Shown: positions 24,786 through 36,079 of the stretch, piece by piece
How the letters are laid out: each line of letters begins with the position of its first letter
How positions within the stretch are numbered: the first letter of the stretch is position 1
Source: Rhizopus sp. PT2906
Taxonomy: Eukaryota > Mucoromycota > Mucoromycetes > Mucorales > Rhizopodaceae
NCBI GenBank assembly: GCA_025529335.1
Contig: JAMYHX010000161.1
Coordinates: 1 to 64,000 of the forward strand
Reading direction: 5' to 3'
Length of the DNA: 64,000 nt
Notes under the pieces: generated by a model
Databases searched by the model: none
Seen by the model: only the letters and a program-made list of their open reading frames with translations
Told to the model about the DNA's origin: nothing
Position numbers and translations under genes: made by a program

Positions 24786-26259
24786 ATTGAAAAAGTTAAA
24801 ATTGAAAAAGAAAAAGAAAACGAAAAAGCTACTGATCATTTCTTAAATAAGCATCGTGACTATTGTTCCATGATTTAAACAACCGTATATCACTCTTCAA
24901 CAATCAAACGCAGGCAGTAAAGACGATGCTCTCTAGAAAAAATAGAGTGCTTTTGTTAGTATTCTATTGATTACGAATACATAATGAGACATAGATACTC
25001 CTTCCATTTATACGATTATCAACCTAGGATACCATAATAGGTAGAGGACTCGTTCAATGCTTTATCCTGCTATGGAGCTGAATAAACGCTGTGGTCATTG
25101 TGATTGTTGTGATAAGGCTTTGATGAGATATTCATGTTTCCCGCAATAGAAAAGATAATGACATTGATACCTTTGGTTGCCTTGGAACTTATCAGTCGGC
25201 TTGATGTAATACCTTTTGAATGTGTCAAACTTGCTAGACCAATTAGAGTGTACCTTTTTTGTGTGTGTGTCCATGCGGCATACTCCCATGTGCTCAATGT
25301 ATATGCCTTGAAAACACTGGTGCCAATGTCGGCCACACTGCATTACTTTCTGTAGCAGGTTGCATTCAGCGCACTTTCTCTTTGATTTCAATATTTACCA
25401 AAAATAGAGTATGAATCTTCACAGTAAGTTTACCCGTAAGCTTGGCGCGCGCACGATTCAGAAAAAATTAGCCAAATCATCACAGGACAGCCATCATCCG
25501 TTCAATTTGTTTGCTCTCTAAATGTCAAAGATACGTTCAAGTGGTTGCTCCATTTTCTGATCTGAGGAATACCATGTAACCTTATCTAATTTCGAACCAT
25601 GGTCTCTTCCTTGTTACTATGTCAACTCAATAGTTTGTAATCTTTCCAAGTCTAATGTCACAATTGTGTCCGTATACGGATGTAGGCATTCACATATAAA
25701 GTGACTATTGATCAATAGTTTAAATGGTTTTGTTACATGAGGCATAGGTTTATTGTTCTAATAACAATAAAATAATTCCAAATTTTATGCGCTGAGTAAA
25801 GATGACAGCGTATGTGGATCTACACACCTGACCGTACTCTTTATCATAGAATATAGACAATGAAATAATGAACATATGAATTGGACAACCCGTCTAAACA
25901 GACGTATGAGGATATTAGAGGGGTTTGGTAAGGTGTAATTGATTTATCAAAATTAAAAAGTACCACGTTCACGGAGCCCTTCTTGCCCATATAAAAGAGG
26001 AGCTTCAGAGCTCTTTAACATAAGGGGAGTTTTTTTTTTTTAAATAACAAGGGAGAAGGGGAAGGGAAAGGGGCGAAGATAGGATATCGACTAAAAAAAG
26101 AAGAGACTATCCATCAGACTTGGATGAAACCTGGGCCGTCTACTATTTATATATCTCACCCCTATCTCCTTTTCTTTCTTCTTTTTCTTCTTTATTAGTT
26201 ACAGACTTACTTCTTTCCGGTAACTCTTTTTATAAAAGCGAGACTATTCTCTGAACATT
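24786..26259. other. Intergenic region with a stop-poor island
   Basis: From 25070 to about 25390 three frames are open at once (70-98 codons), including a minus-strand Cys/His-rich reading (KRKCAECNLLQ...CGRHWHQC). I cannot assign a family, and simultaneous openness argues against any single reading. Nearer the protease gene, TATAAAAG at about 25992 and TATTTATATAT at about 26143 are TATA-like; a pyrimidine tract precedes the ATG at 26260. Confidence 0.4.
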
Positions 26260-27681
26260 ATGAGATCGGCATTCTTATTCTACCTTGGAGCGCTCGCACT
26301 ATCAACAACAGTCGAGGCTATTCACAAAATCCCTCTATATCAAAAACGAACCAACCAGCCAGAGTTTATATCTGCACCTGCACAACCTGTCCAAAATGGC
26401 ATGATGGGGGCTGTTATCGAAGTCGGTAACCCACCACAAGAGCTGACATTAGCACTGGATACATCCACAGGATTCAGTTGGATCCGTGGCACTCAATGCG
26501 TTAATGAAAACTGTCTGGATAGAAAGTCATACGATGCAAGCAGATCTACCACAGTTGTTACTGTAGGCAAAAAATTCACCATGGATTACGGCCGAGGTAT
26601 TGCTTATACAACTCTCTGTCTTGATACTTTCCGCTACGCTGGCTTGACAGTAGAGAATATGCCATTCGGAAATGCATACCGCATGGAGCGTTTTGACAAA
26701 GGGTTCGATGGCTTCCTTGGTTTAGGAAGAAATATAGATCTTAATACGGTGCAAGAACATTATGCCAAGCGAGATATCCCTGATTCAGGATTTGTACCTA
26801 ACGCCTATCAACAGAGTTATGGTATGGGTAGCTCTCAATTTGCCATGTATACAACATCTAGTCAAAGCGGATTCTCGCAAACTACAGCATCAAACAGCAC
26901 TCCATCGACGGGTGTTGCGTCTGGAGGCTGGGGAACAATCTCAAAGCGACATACAAATGATGATACACCCGCAGGGTACCTTGTTTTAGGTAAAATAGAA
27001 TCCTCCTTTTTTGGACTCTCCTTTTTTTTGCATTATTTTTAGAAAGTCACTAAAGCTTTACTTTCTGATAGGTGGAGTAGATACAGACGCTATTCAAGGA
27101 AAGTTATATTATGTCAAGGCAGCTGAAAATGATGGCTCTGGAAACTGGGCAGTTCCTGTACGCCATGCCAAATTTTTACATAACCTCTGTTTTAAAGTTA
27201 GTAAGCATGCGAAAGCAGTGCTGTCTTCTTCCACGGATGTTATTGGATTACCAAACAAACAAGGTAAAAATAGGTTACACTAGTTTTTGCAACGTATCTA
27301 ACTCTATCTACTTGTTTAGCTGATGAGTTTGAAAAGCATTGGTATGCTGTCTATGATGAACCAGACAATACATACAAAATTCCTTGCTGCTTGATGGATA
27401 GGCTAACAAGCTTCCAAATACAACTTGGTAATATCACTGCCACAGTTCCTCCTCACTATTGGAGTTATCCACGCGAAACAGATACATGCTGCGATATGTG
27501 TCGTACTCATATCGGTCGCAGTGGCTCAGACTCGGACTATGTCCTTGGGTTCTCATTTACTAATGCTTTTTATACACAGTTTGATATTGAAAAAGATAGA
27601 ATTGGGTTGGCCATAAAGAAACACCACAAACATGATGGTCTTGAACTTCAATGTAACCTTGATTACTTTGTAGACTTGTAA
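26260..27681 (+). CDS. Pepsin-family (A1) protein, probable pseudoenzyme
   Basis: Three exons, 26260-26989, 27072-27263 and 27320-27681, give 427 aa. A signal peptide (MRSAFLFYLGALALSTTVEA) directs secretion. The N-lobe has the substrate-binding strand context AVIEVGNPPQELTLALDTSTGFSW, with D67-T-S in place of the usual D-T-G, followed by FDGFLGLGR. In the C-lobe, the second catalytic loop normally reading D-T/S-G-T appears as AVLSSSTDVIGLP, so the second catalytic Asp is replaced by Ser. Disulfide candidates include CVNENC and two Cys-rich stretches (IPCCLMD; TCCDMCRTH). A Ser/Thr/Gly-rich insert at about 205-240 is low-complexity. With one Asp missing it should not cleave peptides by the normal mechanism; a binding, cell-wall or regulatory role is possible. 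Confidence 0.85.
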
Positions 27682-28540
27682 AGATGAACTATTCACATAC
27701 ACAATTTCTGATTACAGCTATTACGGCAAATTATAATTCCCTAAAATAAAGCAACACGAGTAATAACATCATTTATATGAGCCTAAGCATAGCTTGATTA
27801 CTGTAAAGACAACAGTGATTAAACTAGGTGCAGAAATTAAAGTCTTAATTTGGCAAAATGACTTAAAAGTATGCAAGCAGACACTTGTTTTATTTACACA
27901 CATGAAGATCAAGCAGCTATGCGTTGCTTGAACAAATAATTTCCTGTTCAAACTTGTAGGAGTACTTATGACAATTCTCCACATGTTTTTTCTTTAGTTG
28001 GGTTTATAGTAATGATATTAAGCATTTTATAAATATCACACTAGTCATTTCATTAAGAGACAAAGTAAACAACTGAACAAGACAACAGAATATACGTGTA
28101 TATGCCTATCACACGAAACAGTCATTACTTTGAGAAGCGCGCACTCAATGTTAATGTTAAATCATTTCGGTTTCACTGTTTCTACAAAAAAAGTATAATT
28201 CATCATTTGGTACCCTTTAAACTACATAAGGCTTAGTTACAATAATTTATTCACCTCCACTCAGTCAACATGTGGATGGCATTAGGGTTTGTGTCTCTTC
28301 TTTTCCCTCTTTACCGTTACTTCTTCAATCACTGTTCCTGGTGTTTAGATGATGATTTATGACTATCGTGTGTTATTTTATTATCCTTATCCATCACTTT
28401 TATAAAGAAAGTTACTTTGAGGATCACAGTAAGAAGTGCAATATGTTAAAACTGGAGTGTCCTTTCATTCGAGAACCATTTTACTATTAAAGAAAACATG
28501 ATTAATTGATATAAAAAGTGTTGTCGATCGTTAATTTAGC
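27682..28540. other. Intergenic region before the Fanzor relic
   Basis: AT-rich, no gene recognised. A 30-codon open frame at about 28269 (MWMALGFVSLLFPLYRYFF) is too short to support. Confidence 0.45.
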
Positions 28541-29405
28541 ATGACAAGACTATCCGCAGTTAATTTTCCTTTTTTCCTTTTTTCTTTACTTCAACGTATT
28601 AGAACTTCAAGCTTGGAAGAATATTATCATTTATGTAATTACAATCTTGCTACAAGAAGACGAAAAGAACACCAAGAGTGTCATTTAGACGAATTTAAGT
28701 ATATTAGTGAATTACCTACTTTAAAAACTGCAAACTTGACCTCATTTTTACTAGCTGCCTCTACACGTCTACGAAACTATCAAAGAATCCATAACTACTA
28801 CTGTCAAGATAAATTGTATGTCGCTCTCTTGCATGGCGTGCATTTTAATAACGCTGTGTATGGCATAGGTCTCAAAAGTTAAAGTTCAAAACGTATATCA
28901 ACAAGCAAAAAGGAACTCAAGAAATTGTTAAAAGACTCTTTGACAACAGCAAGAAGTATGGTATATCAAGCACAGTTGGCGCTAAAAACCAAAATCCAAA
29001 CAAAAACAAGCATGTACCTTTACCTCCTCTCAACGGAAGCAGGTCATTGCGTTCGGGGATGGTTCTTTTTGTTCAAGTATGAAATGAAAACGAGCTACAC
29101 CTACAAAATGAATTACTGAAGAAATCAAACGAAAATGCAAACAATCCAACAGGGGAACCAAATTTGTTTCGGCTGACAAGTGCTTAACGAGTCAGATCTG
29201 TAACAAGTGTAAAATGAAAGAAATGAATAATTTCTTTGTTTCTGTATCAAAGCGAAGAGTATACTCTGTCTCTCAAGTGTGAATCTTGTGGTACGGCTTG
29301 GAATCGCGATGTGAATAGTGCATTAAATATATATGGTATCTTTATTTACAAATCAAAACACGATAATGAAAGTCCTCCCCCCTTCAAAAGACCTTCAAAG
29401 GATTA
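28541..29405 (+). pseudogene. Fanzor relic retaining RuvC-I and RuvC-III residues
   Basis: A decayed but longer Fanzor copy. 28541-28879 includes TRRRKEHQECHLDEFKYIS and LPTLKTANLTSFLLAASTRLRNY, matching my recollection of the N-terminal half of Mucorales Fanzors. At 29043 the frame VIAFGDGSF contains the FGD block of RuvC-I (Asp codon 29058-29060). The zinc ribbon follows as LTSQICNKCK (about 29186) and, one base out of frame, LKCESCGTAWNRDVNSALNIYG (about 29272-29337), with the RuvC-III Asp in RDVN. Stops at about 28880 and 29093 and the ribbon frameshift make it non-functional as read. It is better preserved than the copy at 301. Confidence 0.7.
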
Positions 29406-29424
29406 ACGGTGCTCCCTGGATTTA

Positions 29425-29450
29425 ATGCGCTGTCCATAACGGCAGTGCAT
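29425..29450. repeat. Imperfect inverted repeat after Fanzor relic 2
   Basis: ATGCGCTG (29425-29432) and CAGTGCAT (29443-29450) pair with one G-T-type mismatch around a 10-nt loop, 20 bp after the last Fanzor-like codons. This position fits the structured right end of TnpB/Fanzor elements, but pairing is modest. Confidence 0.35.
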
Positions 29451-29736
29451 TCCTTAACGCCTCGGTAAATATAAAATGAGCAATATATTATTTTTTATTC
29501 ATTCGTCTTCTAGTTAAAGTGTCACTACAGTTAGTTATTATTGTCTCATTTGATGCAATAGAGAGAGAAGGTTACACACACACACACGTAGAGTAACGCA
29601 AACAATTGTGCAAAACCAGTGAACACAGGTGTATTATTGTACTAAAACAATCAAATAGAGTATATAATAAGGTATAAATATATGTTATATATGTATGTGT
29701 ATGTTGCTATACGCATACAAAAGGGAAATATAAAGG

Positions 29737-30732
29737 TTATAGAATAACACAGGAATGCTTTGATGATTGTTCGTCCAATTTTACTATAAAAATATGAGCA
29801 CACAAATCAATAACATGTGGTTCCATTTACCAGAAATAGCCACTTTTGCTGCTTGATCAAAGCACTCTCGAACACCACGATTGTGTTTTGCCGAACATTC
29901 GAGGTATCTCACTGCACGTATACTCTTTGCTACACTTAATCCCTAAAAAAAAAAAGTAATTAGAATCTATTATAAAAGAAGTTAGCATAGTCTATTTATA
30001 TATTTTACTTCTTGATACAAAATAGGATCGCATTTTTTCAAAGTTGTCTCATCCTCTCTCAAGTCGCATTTTAGTGCGACCAGGATAATCTTTGCTCTGG
30101 GGCAGCCTTCTTCTAATTCTTCCATCCAGCGGTTGGGTATATTCTCTAAAGAGTCCTTATTATCTACTGAAAAACATATCATAATGACATGTGTATCGCT
30201 ATAGGATAAAGATCGAATTCGATCAAACTCCTCTTGACCTAAATGATATACACCCGTTAATACATTATTTTGATTGCTTCATTTCACTTTTTACCTGCTG
30301 TATCCCATATAGATAGCTCTACATGTTTTCCATCAATGTATACATCATTCACATAGTTGTCAAACACAGTAGGTTCATATACCTATATGACTTAAATCAG
30401 GGGACTCCTTTAAATCCAATATGTATTCTTACTTGAGGAAAGTAGCCTCTTGTGTATACATTCAATAAGGATGTCTTACCACAAGCACCATCTCCGACCA
30501 CTATAACCTTTCTTTTTATTGGCTTACTAGATCCTATACAATAAACCATTTACAATAGAAAGGAAAGAAAAAAAAAAAAGTTCCTGAATTTTTGTACATC
30601 TCCACATTTACCTTTTTTTTTACCGGCAAGAAAGTTAATTCTCAGAAAGACGATCTCCGTGACTGACTTTTGCCTTTTTTTTTTTTTTTTATGCGATAGA
30701 GATAAAACGGAGGCCATCATAGTAACAGCCAT
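29737..30732 (-). CDS. Rho-family small GTPase (Rho3-like)
   Basis: Membrane-anchored switch for polarity and secretion. Minus-strand exons give GSSKPIKRKVIVVGDGACGKTSLLNVYTRGYF (P-loop), effector region VYEPTVFDNYVNDVYID, switch II WDTAGQEEFDRIRSLSYSDTH, CFSVDNKDSLENI with LVALKCDL, and G5 CSAKHNRG. The last exon is short and ends SKHSCVIL-stop, a CaaX box predicting geranylgeranylation; without splicing at GTAAATGG...TATAG this box would be missed. The N-terminal exon from ATG 30732 splices in phase to GSSKP and would give an unusual Lys-rich start (HKKKKKRQK) encoded by a homopolymer, so the true start could differ. The P-loop context and SLENxxxRW pattern favour Rho3 over Rho1/Cdc42. Confidence 0.88.
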
Positions 30733-31228
30733 AGAGACACAAATTGAGAGTTATGGACAAGATGATCAAACAATAAAGAAGAAAAGACATGAGTAAGGAG
30801 CATGACCAAGTATATTTCACAAAGTATCAAGCTATTCCTTTTTTATTCACTAGTCTTTTAGTTTGCTCAATGTTAAATATAAAGAAACTACACATTGAAT
30901 CCTATTGGAAAAAAAAAAAGACAGTTTGATAGTAAACAAAAAAAAATTTCTGCTTTTTATCGTTTCTTTCCGGCTCGGAAGATGGGCAAAAACAGTAAAT
31001 GCGGACATCTTTGGTGAGACATAAAACCAGCCTTCTCTTTTTCCTCTCTCTTTTTTTTTTTTCCCTTTTCCCTTTTCCCTTTTTTTTTTTAAAAAGAAAA
31101 ACCTTTTTTATTTAAAGAAAAAGAGAGCAGAGCAATATTGTACAAAAAGAGTTAACAATACTTTTTTTTGATTTTTTTCTTTTTGCTTTTTTTTTCTTTT
31201 TTATTTTTTTGTCTTCATTTCTTATATA
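30733..31228. promoter_or_regulatory. Divergent promoter region, homopolymer-rich
   Basis: Separates the Rho gene (minus) from the RRM gene (plus). It is dominated by polyT and CCCTTTT tracts at about 31043-31092 and 31160-31210. No coding sequence is seen; a shared bidirectional promoter is likely by position. Confidence 0.45.
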
Positions 31229-32724
31229 ATGTCAACAATGGACATGTCTTCGACTATGACAGAATCTGGCAACCCAGCCAACACAATCTATGTAGGCAAT
31301 TTGGACCAAAGGTTAGATAATAAACATAAAAGAGTGTGGTTATTTTACAACTATTTCTTTCTAGAGTGACTGAAGCTATGTTACACGAGATCTCCAGCAC
31401 GGTTGGTACAGTTGCCAGTGTCAAAATTATATCTGTAAGTTTGTCATAATACCAAAAAAAGGCGTTTATTGAAAACGGGTTCTTAGGTCAGAAAGCATAA
31501 TAATTATGTAAGTCTATTGAATGAGATAATGTATAGAGACTAACTTGATTTGATAAAAGGGTGCCGTCAATTATGGATTTGTTGAATTTGTTGACCCAAA
31601 AGATGCTGAAGGTGCTATTCAAGTTATGAATGGCAAAAGAGTCTTTGAACACGTAAGCCTTATTTCATCTACATGTCAGAGTGTATCTAACAATGAAAAA
31701 TATAGGAAATCAGAGCAAATTGGGCTCAACCTTCTTCTGCTGCTACTACTGCTACTGCTTCTGTACAACAACAGACAGCTAAAGAAGATACATCCAGTCA
31801 CTTTCACATCTTTGTTGGTGACCTTGCACCTGAAATCACTGATGAAAAGCTTGGAGCCGCATTCTCCTCTTCTTTTGCCACCATGTCGTAAGTTGATTTT
31901 ATGTATGAGTCACTCTTATTGACTCTTTTTTTTTTTTTAAAAAAAAGTGATGCACACGTTATGTGGGACCCAGTGTCTGGAAAATCAAGAGGTTTTGGCT
32001 TTGTAGCTTTTAGAGACAAAGCAGATGCAGAACAAGCTATTGCCACCATGAACGGTGAATGGTTAGGAACACGTCCCATTCGCTGTAATTGGGCTACACA
32101 GAAAGGACAAATGGCTATGCCTGCACCTCAACCTGGACAGCAATTGCCTTATGAAATTGTTGTGCAGCAAACACCTGCTTATGTCACAAGCATCTATGTT
32201 GGCAACATACCAGTCAGTATAACTCGTAAGTATTTTCTGTGATAAAATGGGTGATGTACAATATTAACAGAATATAATAGAACATGATTTGGTTCAACCT
32301 TTTCAAAGATTTGGATATATTCAAGAAGTTAAATTTCATGCTGATCGTGGTTTTGCCTTTGTAAAGTAAGTAGACTAGATTCAAGAAGAGGGAGCGTATT
32401 CTAATATGATTTAGGATGGATACACATGAAAATGCAGCAAATGCTATTGTTCATTTACAAGGCATGAATATCAATGGTAACATAGCCAAGGTAAATGCTT
32501 GAATTATGATTGATAACAGTCAACTCACCATTCTTTAGCTCTCATGGGGTAAGGATCGTCCTCCTCCAGGATGGCAAAACTACAATGGTTATCCACAACA
32601 ATCAAACTACAATCAAGGTCAATATGGCAGACGTCAACCTAATAACAATGTATTTGGTGTTCATCAGCAATTATCCAGTGGATATGCATTTCAAAATGGA
32701 AATAGTATGAATGGACAATGGTAG
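31229..32724 (+). CDS. Triple-RRM RNA-binding protein (TIA1/Pub1-like)
   Basis: Poly(U)/AU-rich mRNA binding protein expected in nucleus, cytoplasm and stress granules. RRM1: NTIYVGNLDQRVTEAML (RNP2) and GAVNYGFVEFVDPKDAEGAI (RNP1). RRM2: SHFHIFVGDLAPEITDEKL, then SGKSRGFGFVAFRDKADAEQAI. RRM3: TSIYVGNIPVSIT, then DRGFAFVKMDTHENAANAI and AKLSWGKDRPPP. A Gln/Asn/Gly/Tyr-rich prion-like tail ends in SMNGQW. Eight or so exons include a 21-nt microexon at 31487-31507 that supplies the VRKHNNY linker inside RRM1. The three-RRM order and the WG(K/x)DRPPP end of RRM3 fit TIA1/Pub1/Nam8; I favour Pub1/TIA1. Confidence 0.9.
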
Positions 32725-32789
32725 TCTTTATAAATATATTTGATATTTTTTCCCTTTACTGTAATTTTGCAGATTAAAAGCTTTTATTC

Positions 32790-32793
<4 letters not shown>

Positions 32794-32835
<42 letters not shown>
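32794..32835. repeat. 42-base T homopolymer
   Basis: An uninterrupted T run between the converging genes ending at 32724 and 32852. Its exact length is likely to be assembly-sensitive. Confidence 0.9.
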
Positions 32836-32851
32836 CATCTGGACATATCAG

Positions 32852-33289
32852 TTATGCATATGTAAGCCTCTTGATATTCTTATGTAATAAATGAAGGGAA
32901 TCAGTTGTCTCCAGGATATTCATCTCCAAGTTGTGCTTCTTATAAATTGAATGATGATCAGGATTTACAATGCCTTCTATCAATGTAAGAAAGAACTTCT
33001 TGATGTGAGCTCTGTATCTAAAAGCGGGCTCAGCTGTTACAGCCAAAGTTTCATTTATCAAGGATTCTGTAAAGGAAGCTTGTTGTAATAAAAGGAAGAA
33101 ATGCTGCTTGTATTGCTTGTTATCCTGAATGGGTGGGCTAATCATTTCTTGTATGATATTCAAGAGCCTCTGGCTACATAAAGGTTTTATCACATGAGAA
33201 AGATGTAAATAATATAGAATATAAACAGAGAACCTATGACCAGAACTGAAGTCGTCTTTTTGAACACGAGTTAACCATATCAGGAGCAT
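32852..33289 (-). CDS. Unrecognised 145-aa helical protein
   Basis: A single minus-strand open frame, not recognised. It is predicted to be mostly helical, with hydrophobic heptad-like segments (FSVYILYYLHLSHVIKPLCSQRLLNIIQEMI, HFFLLLQQASFTESLINETLAV, AHIKKFFLTLIEGIV). No catalytic motif or signal peptide is visible. The first residues (MLLIWLTRV) may be an internal start, since an upstream exon could lie in 33290-33420. Codon use looks genic. Confidence 0.5.
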   Translation of the reverse strand: MLLIWLTRVQKDDFSSGHRFSVYILYYLHLSHVIKPLCSQRLLNIIQEMISPPIQDNKQYKQHFFLLLQQASFTESLINETLAVTAEPAFRYRAHIKKFFLTLIEGIVNPDHHSIYKKHNLEMNILETTDSLHLLHKNIKRLTYA

Positions 33290-33638
33290 GATTTAAAAAA
33301 GAAAGACAGTCCTTTCACACTTGATCCATATCGACTCTTTGGTCATTAGTTCTACATTGTACAACTCATCCTTCTACTGACAATAAGGACTTGACTGCCT
33401 TGTAATAATAAATACCACACAAAGATCTTGATTAAATCGTCTTTTTCTTATTCTACAAGTGACTCATATGACAAGACTGAAAAAATTACCATATTGAACA
33501 ATTTGACAAATTCGGCAACCTGTTAAAAGGAGAGAGAAAGAGAGAGAGAAAGAAAAAAAAAAAAAAAAAAGGCTGTTACACATCGTTGCAGGAATCGTTC
33601 TTTTTCTTTTTTTCTTTTATTTTTTTTTTTTGTTCACT
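33290..33638. promoter_or_regulatory. Divergent intergenic region
   Basis: Contains a purine tract (about 33522-33572, GAGA then a long A run) and a pyrimidine tract immediately before ATG 33639. No gene is supported. Confidence 0.4.
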
Positions 33639-36079
33639 ATGAATTCATTACATCAAGTGGATGAGCTTGTAAAAGAGTATTTATTAGTAAGGGGAAAAGA
33701 AAAGTGGCGACAAAACATATACTAAATATTCTTTAGTTTCGTGGATTCATAAACACCTTTCGAGCGTTAGAAACAGATATAAGGTCGGATAAAGATAAAG
33801 GGTTTCAAGTAAATATAAACTATAACAAGTTGATTTTATATCTCATAAAAAAAAAAAGGCGGATAAGATTATTGAAGAACTCATATCATACATAACTTCT
33901 GGAGACATCCAGGGACTTGTTGACTATTATCGATACCTAGATCTTCGCTTCTTTTCTCGCCTAGATAGTCGATTCCAACGTACGATAAAAAAGTTTGAAT
34001 TATGTCTGCTAAGACACTATCTTGTTCATACCATACAGCATAAGAAAAGGGAAAAAGTGATTGAATTCTTTGATATTTATGGATCAGAACTACAAGGCAA
34101 ACCTGAATGGACTGCTTGGTTTGGTAAGAAATGATGATGAAAACACAACACCAAATATGTTGATACAAACGATAGCATTACCTTATATCAAAAATCCATC
34201 CAATGATCCAACCTTTGAACCCTTCTTTTCAAAGTATTGGGTAGACAACTATACAATCTCTTTACACAACTTTTTAGCTACCACATTTCAAAATATGCGT
34301 AAGTTAGGCTCTTATTATGAACAAACACAGGGTGGCACTGACCTATTTGTGTTAAAAGCTTTACCAAGTCTTTTATCATTCAACATGGATCGTCTTCAGC
34401 GCAAGTCGCAACAGACAGAGATCGAGACATTAAAGAGCACGGTAGAAACTCAAAAGGCAACCTTGGAGGCTCGTGAAAATGATATTGCTAAACTAAGGCA
34501 TCAAGTGCTCGAGACGAGAAAGGAGATGACGGATGGTATTTCATTTATACGAAGAAGAGCAGCCAGTACAGCCACTGATTTGCAACAAAAGACAGCATTA
34601 AAGAGTAACGAGAATCCAAAAAGATCAAGCTCTGAATCAACTGCTATTATCCGCTCTATGGAAGAAGAGCCATTCTTGATCGTCGGTCAACAAGATTTTT
34701 ATGAACATCCTTCAGCCATCACACATGCCAAATTCTCAAGTCAAGGGGATAGAATTGCTAGTTGTGATATGGATAATATGGTCAAAATATGGAATTGTAA
34801 AAGTCAGTCAACAGATTCAATCAAGATAAAGAACAGTCCTTCGAACGTGCTATCATTAGAATGGGATGCAAGATCAGATAAATTTGTAAAGATTAGTTCA
34901 TTGCTTTCTTTCTTTTCCTTCTTTCTGTATATATATGCTGAGCTTTCTCTATAAATCATAATTAGCTGTATTTAGGAACAGATACTGGACTTATCCGTGT
35001 TTATAATGTTGAATCCAAAGCAGTGGTGCAAGAATTCTTAATGGATGAAAGCTACCCTTGGTAAAGTATGTCCCATTGTTTAAAATAAGAATTTGAATTA
35101 ATACAATAGTAACAGGATCAATCAGATATCTTCTAGCCCAGTGGAGCCTATTTTCATCTGCGCAGGATCAAGCAACAGGGTATTGAACAGTAATAATAAT
35201 AATAATAAGCGATCTGGAACACTCGTAGCTTGGAGTATGAAGACAATGTCAGCCTGTGTAAGTGATGAGAGAGAGAGAGAGAGAGAGCTAATATTGATAG
35301 TGCTCTAATAATATACATAGGGAACATTCTCCTTTAATGATGATCAAGATATAAATACAATCAATTTGAACCATAACGGACAAATGCTTGTTGTTGCCAA
35401 CAATGCAGGATTGATGCAGATATTTGGTAGTTACTTTTAATTATTGTTATTGATGGTTCACTTACATCTTGTAGATATTCGAAGTATGAAGCCAATCATG
35501 GAATGGAAGGGCAATAAGAAACCACCATGCATAGCACAGTTTAGCTTTGATGAAAATTCTATTTATTCAGTAGATACCAGCGGTGAGGTAAATAAAGGGA
35601 CATTTGAATATTTGCATAAGCTATATATAGCTTCTCCCTCTTTTTTTTTTTAGTTATCTCAGTGGTCTATACATAAACCCGGTGAATGTGTGTTTAGTCG
35701 CTCATTGGAAGGATTCCCGCCTGTTCCTAGTATACCAATGGACATACCAACGTCTTCTGCGTCCTCAATATCATCAAAGAAAAGTAAAAGGTCATTCAGA
35801 GATGATAGTGTCATTCAATTACTTTTATCTGGATCTCCTCGCTCTCAAACGGTCTCATTTAGCTCTAATACAGACTATGTGCTGTGCACTTCTGCAAATC
35901 ACTATGGATCCATTTATAAAGTGCTAGAACCAAATACCTCATCACCCGTATTAAAGATTGGAGGACAACCGACAGCGCACCAAAAGATTACAACAGTAGA
36001 TTGGGCAAACTCATCTAATGCTTGTTTATTTGGCACAATAGATGGCACCGTCAAAATAACTTCATTAATAAAGGTTTAA
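33639..36079 (+). CDS. WDR91-like WD40 protein
   Basis: Homologue of WDR91, an endosomal Rab7/PI3-kinase regulator in animals. It starts MNSLHQVDELVKEYLL, a LisH-like N-terminal helix, then FRGFINTFRALETDI, ISYITSGDIQGLVDYYRYLDLRFFSRLD and a helical dimerisation region through IEFFDIYG, FEPFFSKYWVDNY and SLHNFLATTFQNM. A coiled coil follows (TEIETLKSTVETQKATLEARE). The C-terminal propeller has repeats such as HAKFSSQGDRIASCDMDNMVKIWNC, SLEWDARSDKF/LGTDTGLIRVYNV, SGTLVAWSMKT, NLNHNGQMLVVANNAGLMQIFDIRS, AQFSFDENSIYSVDTSGELSQW and TTVDWANSSNACLFGTIDGTVKITSL. At least seven small introns interrupt it. Its stop overlaps the stop of the minus-strand neighbour. Confidence 0.85.

Noticed and set aside
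25070..25391. Cys-rich protein (KRKCAECNLLQ...) or a RecQ-like CGHCDCC motif
   Set aside because: Three frames on both strands are open together and neither reading shows a complete domain.
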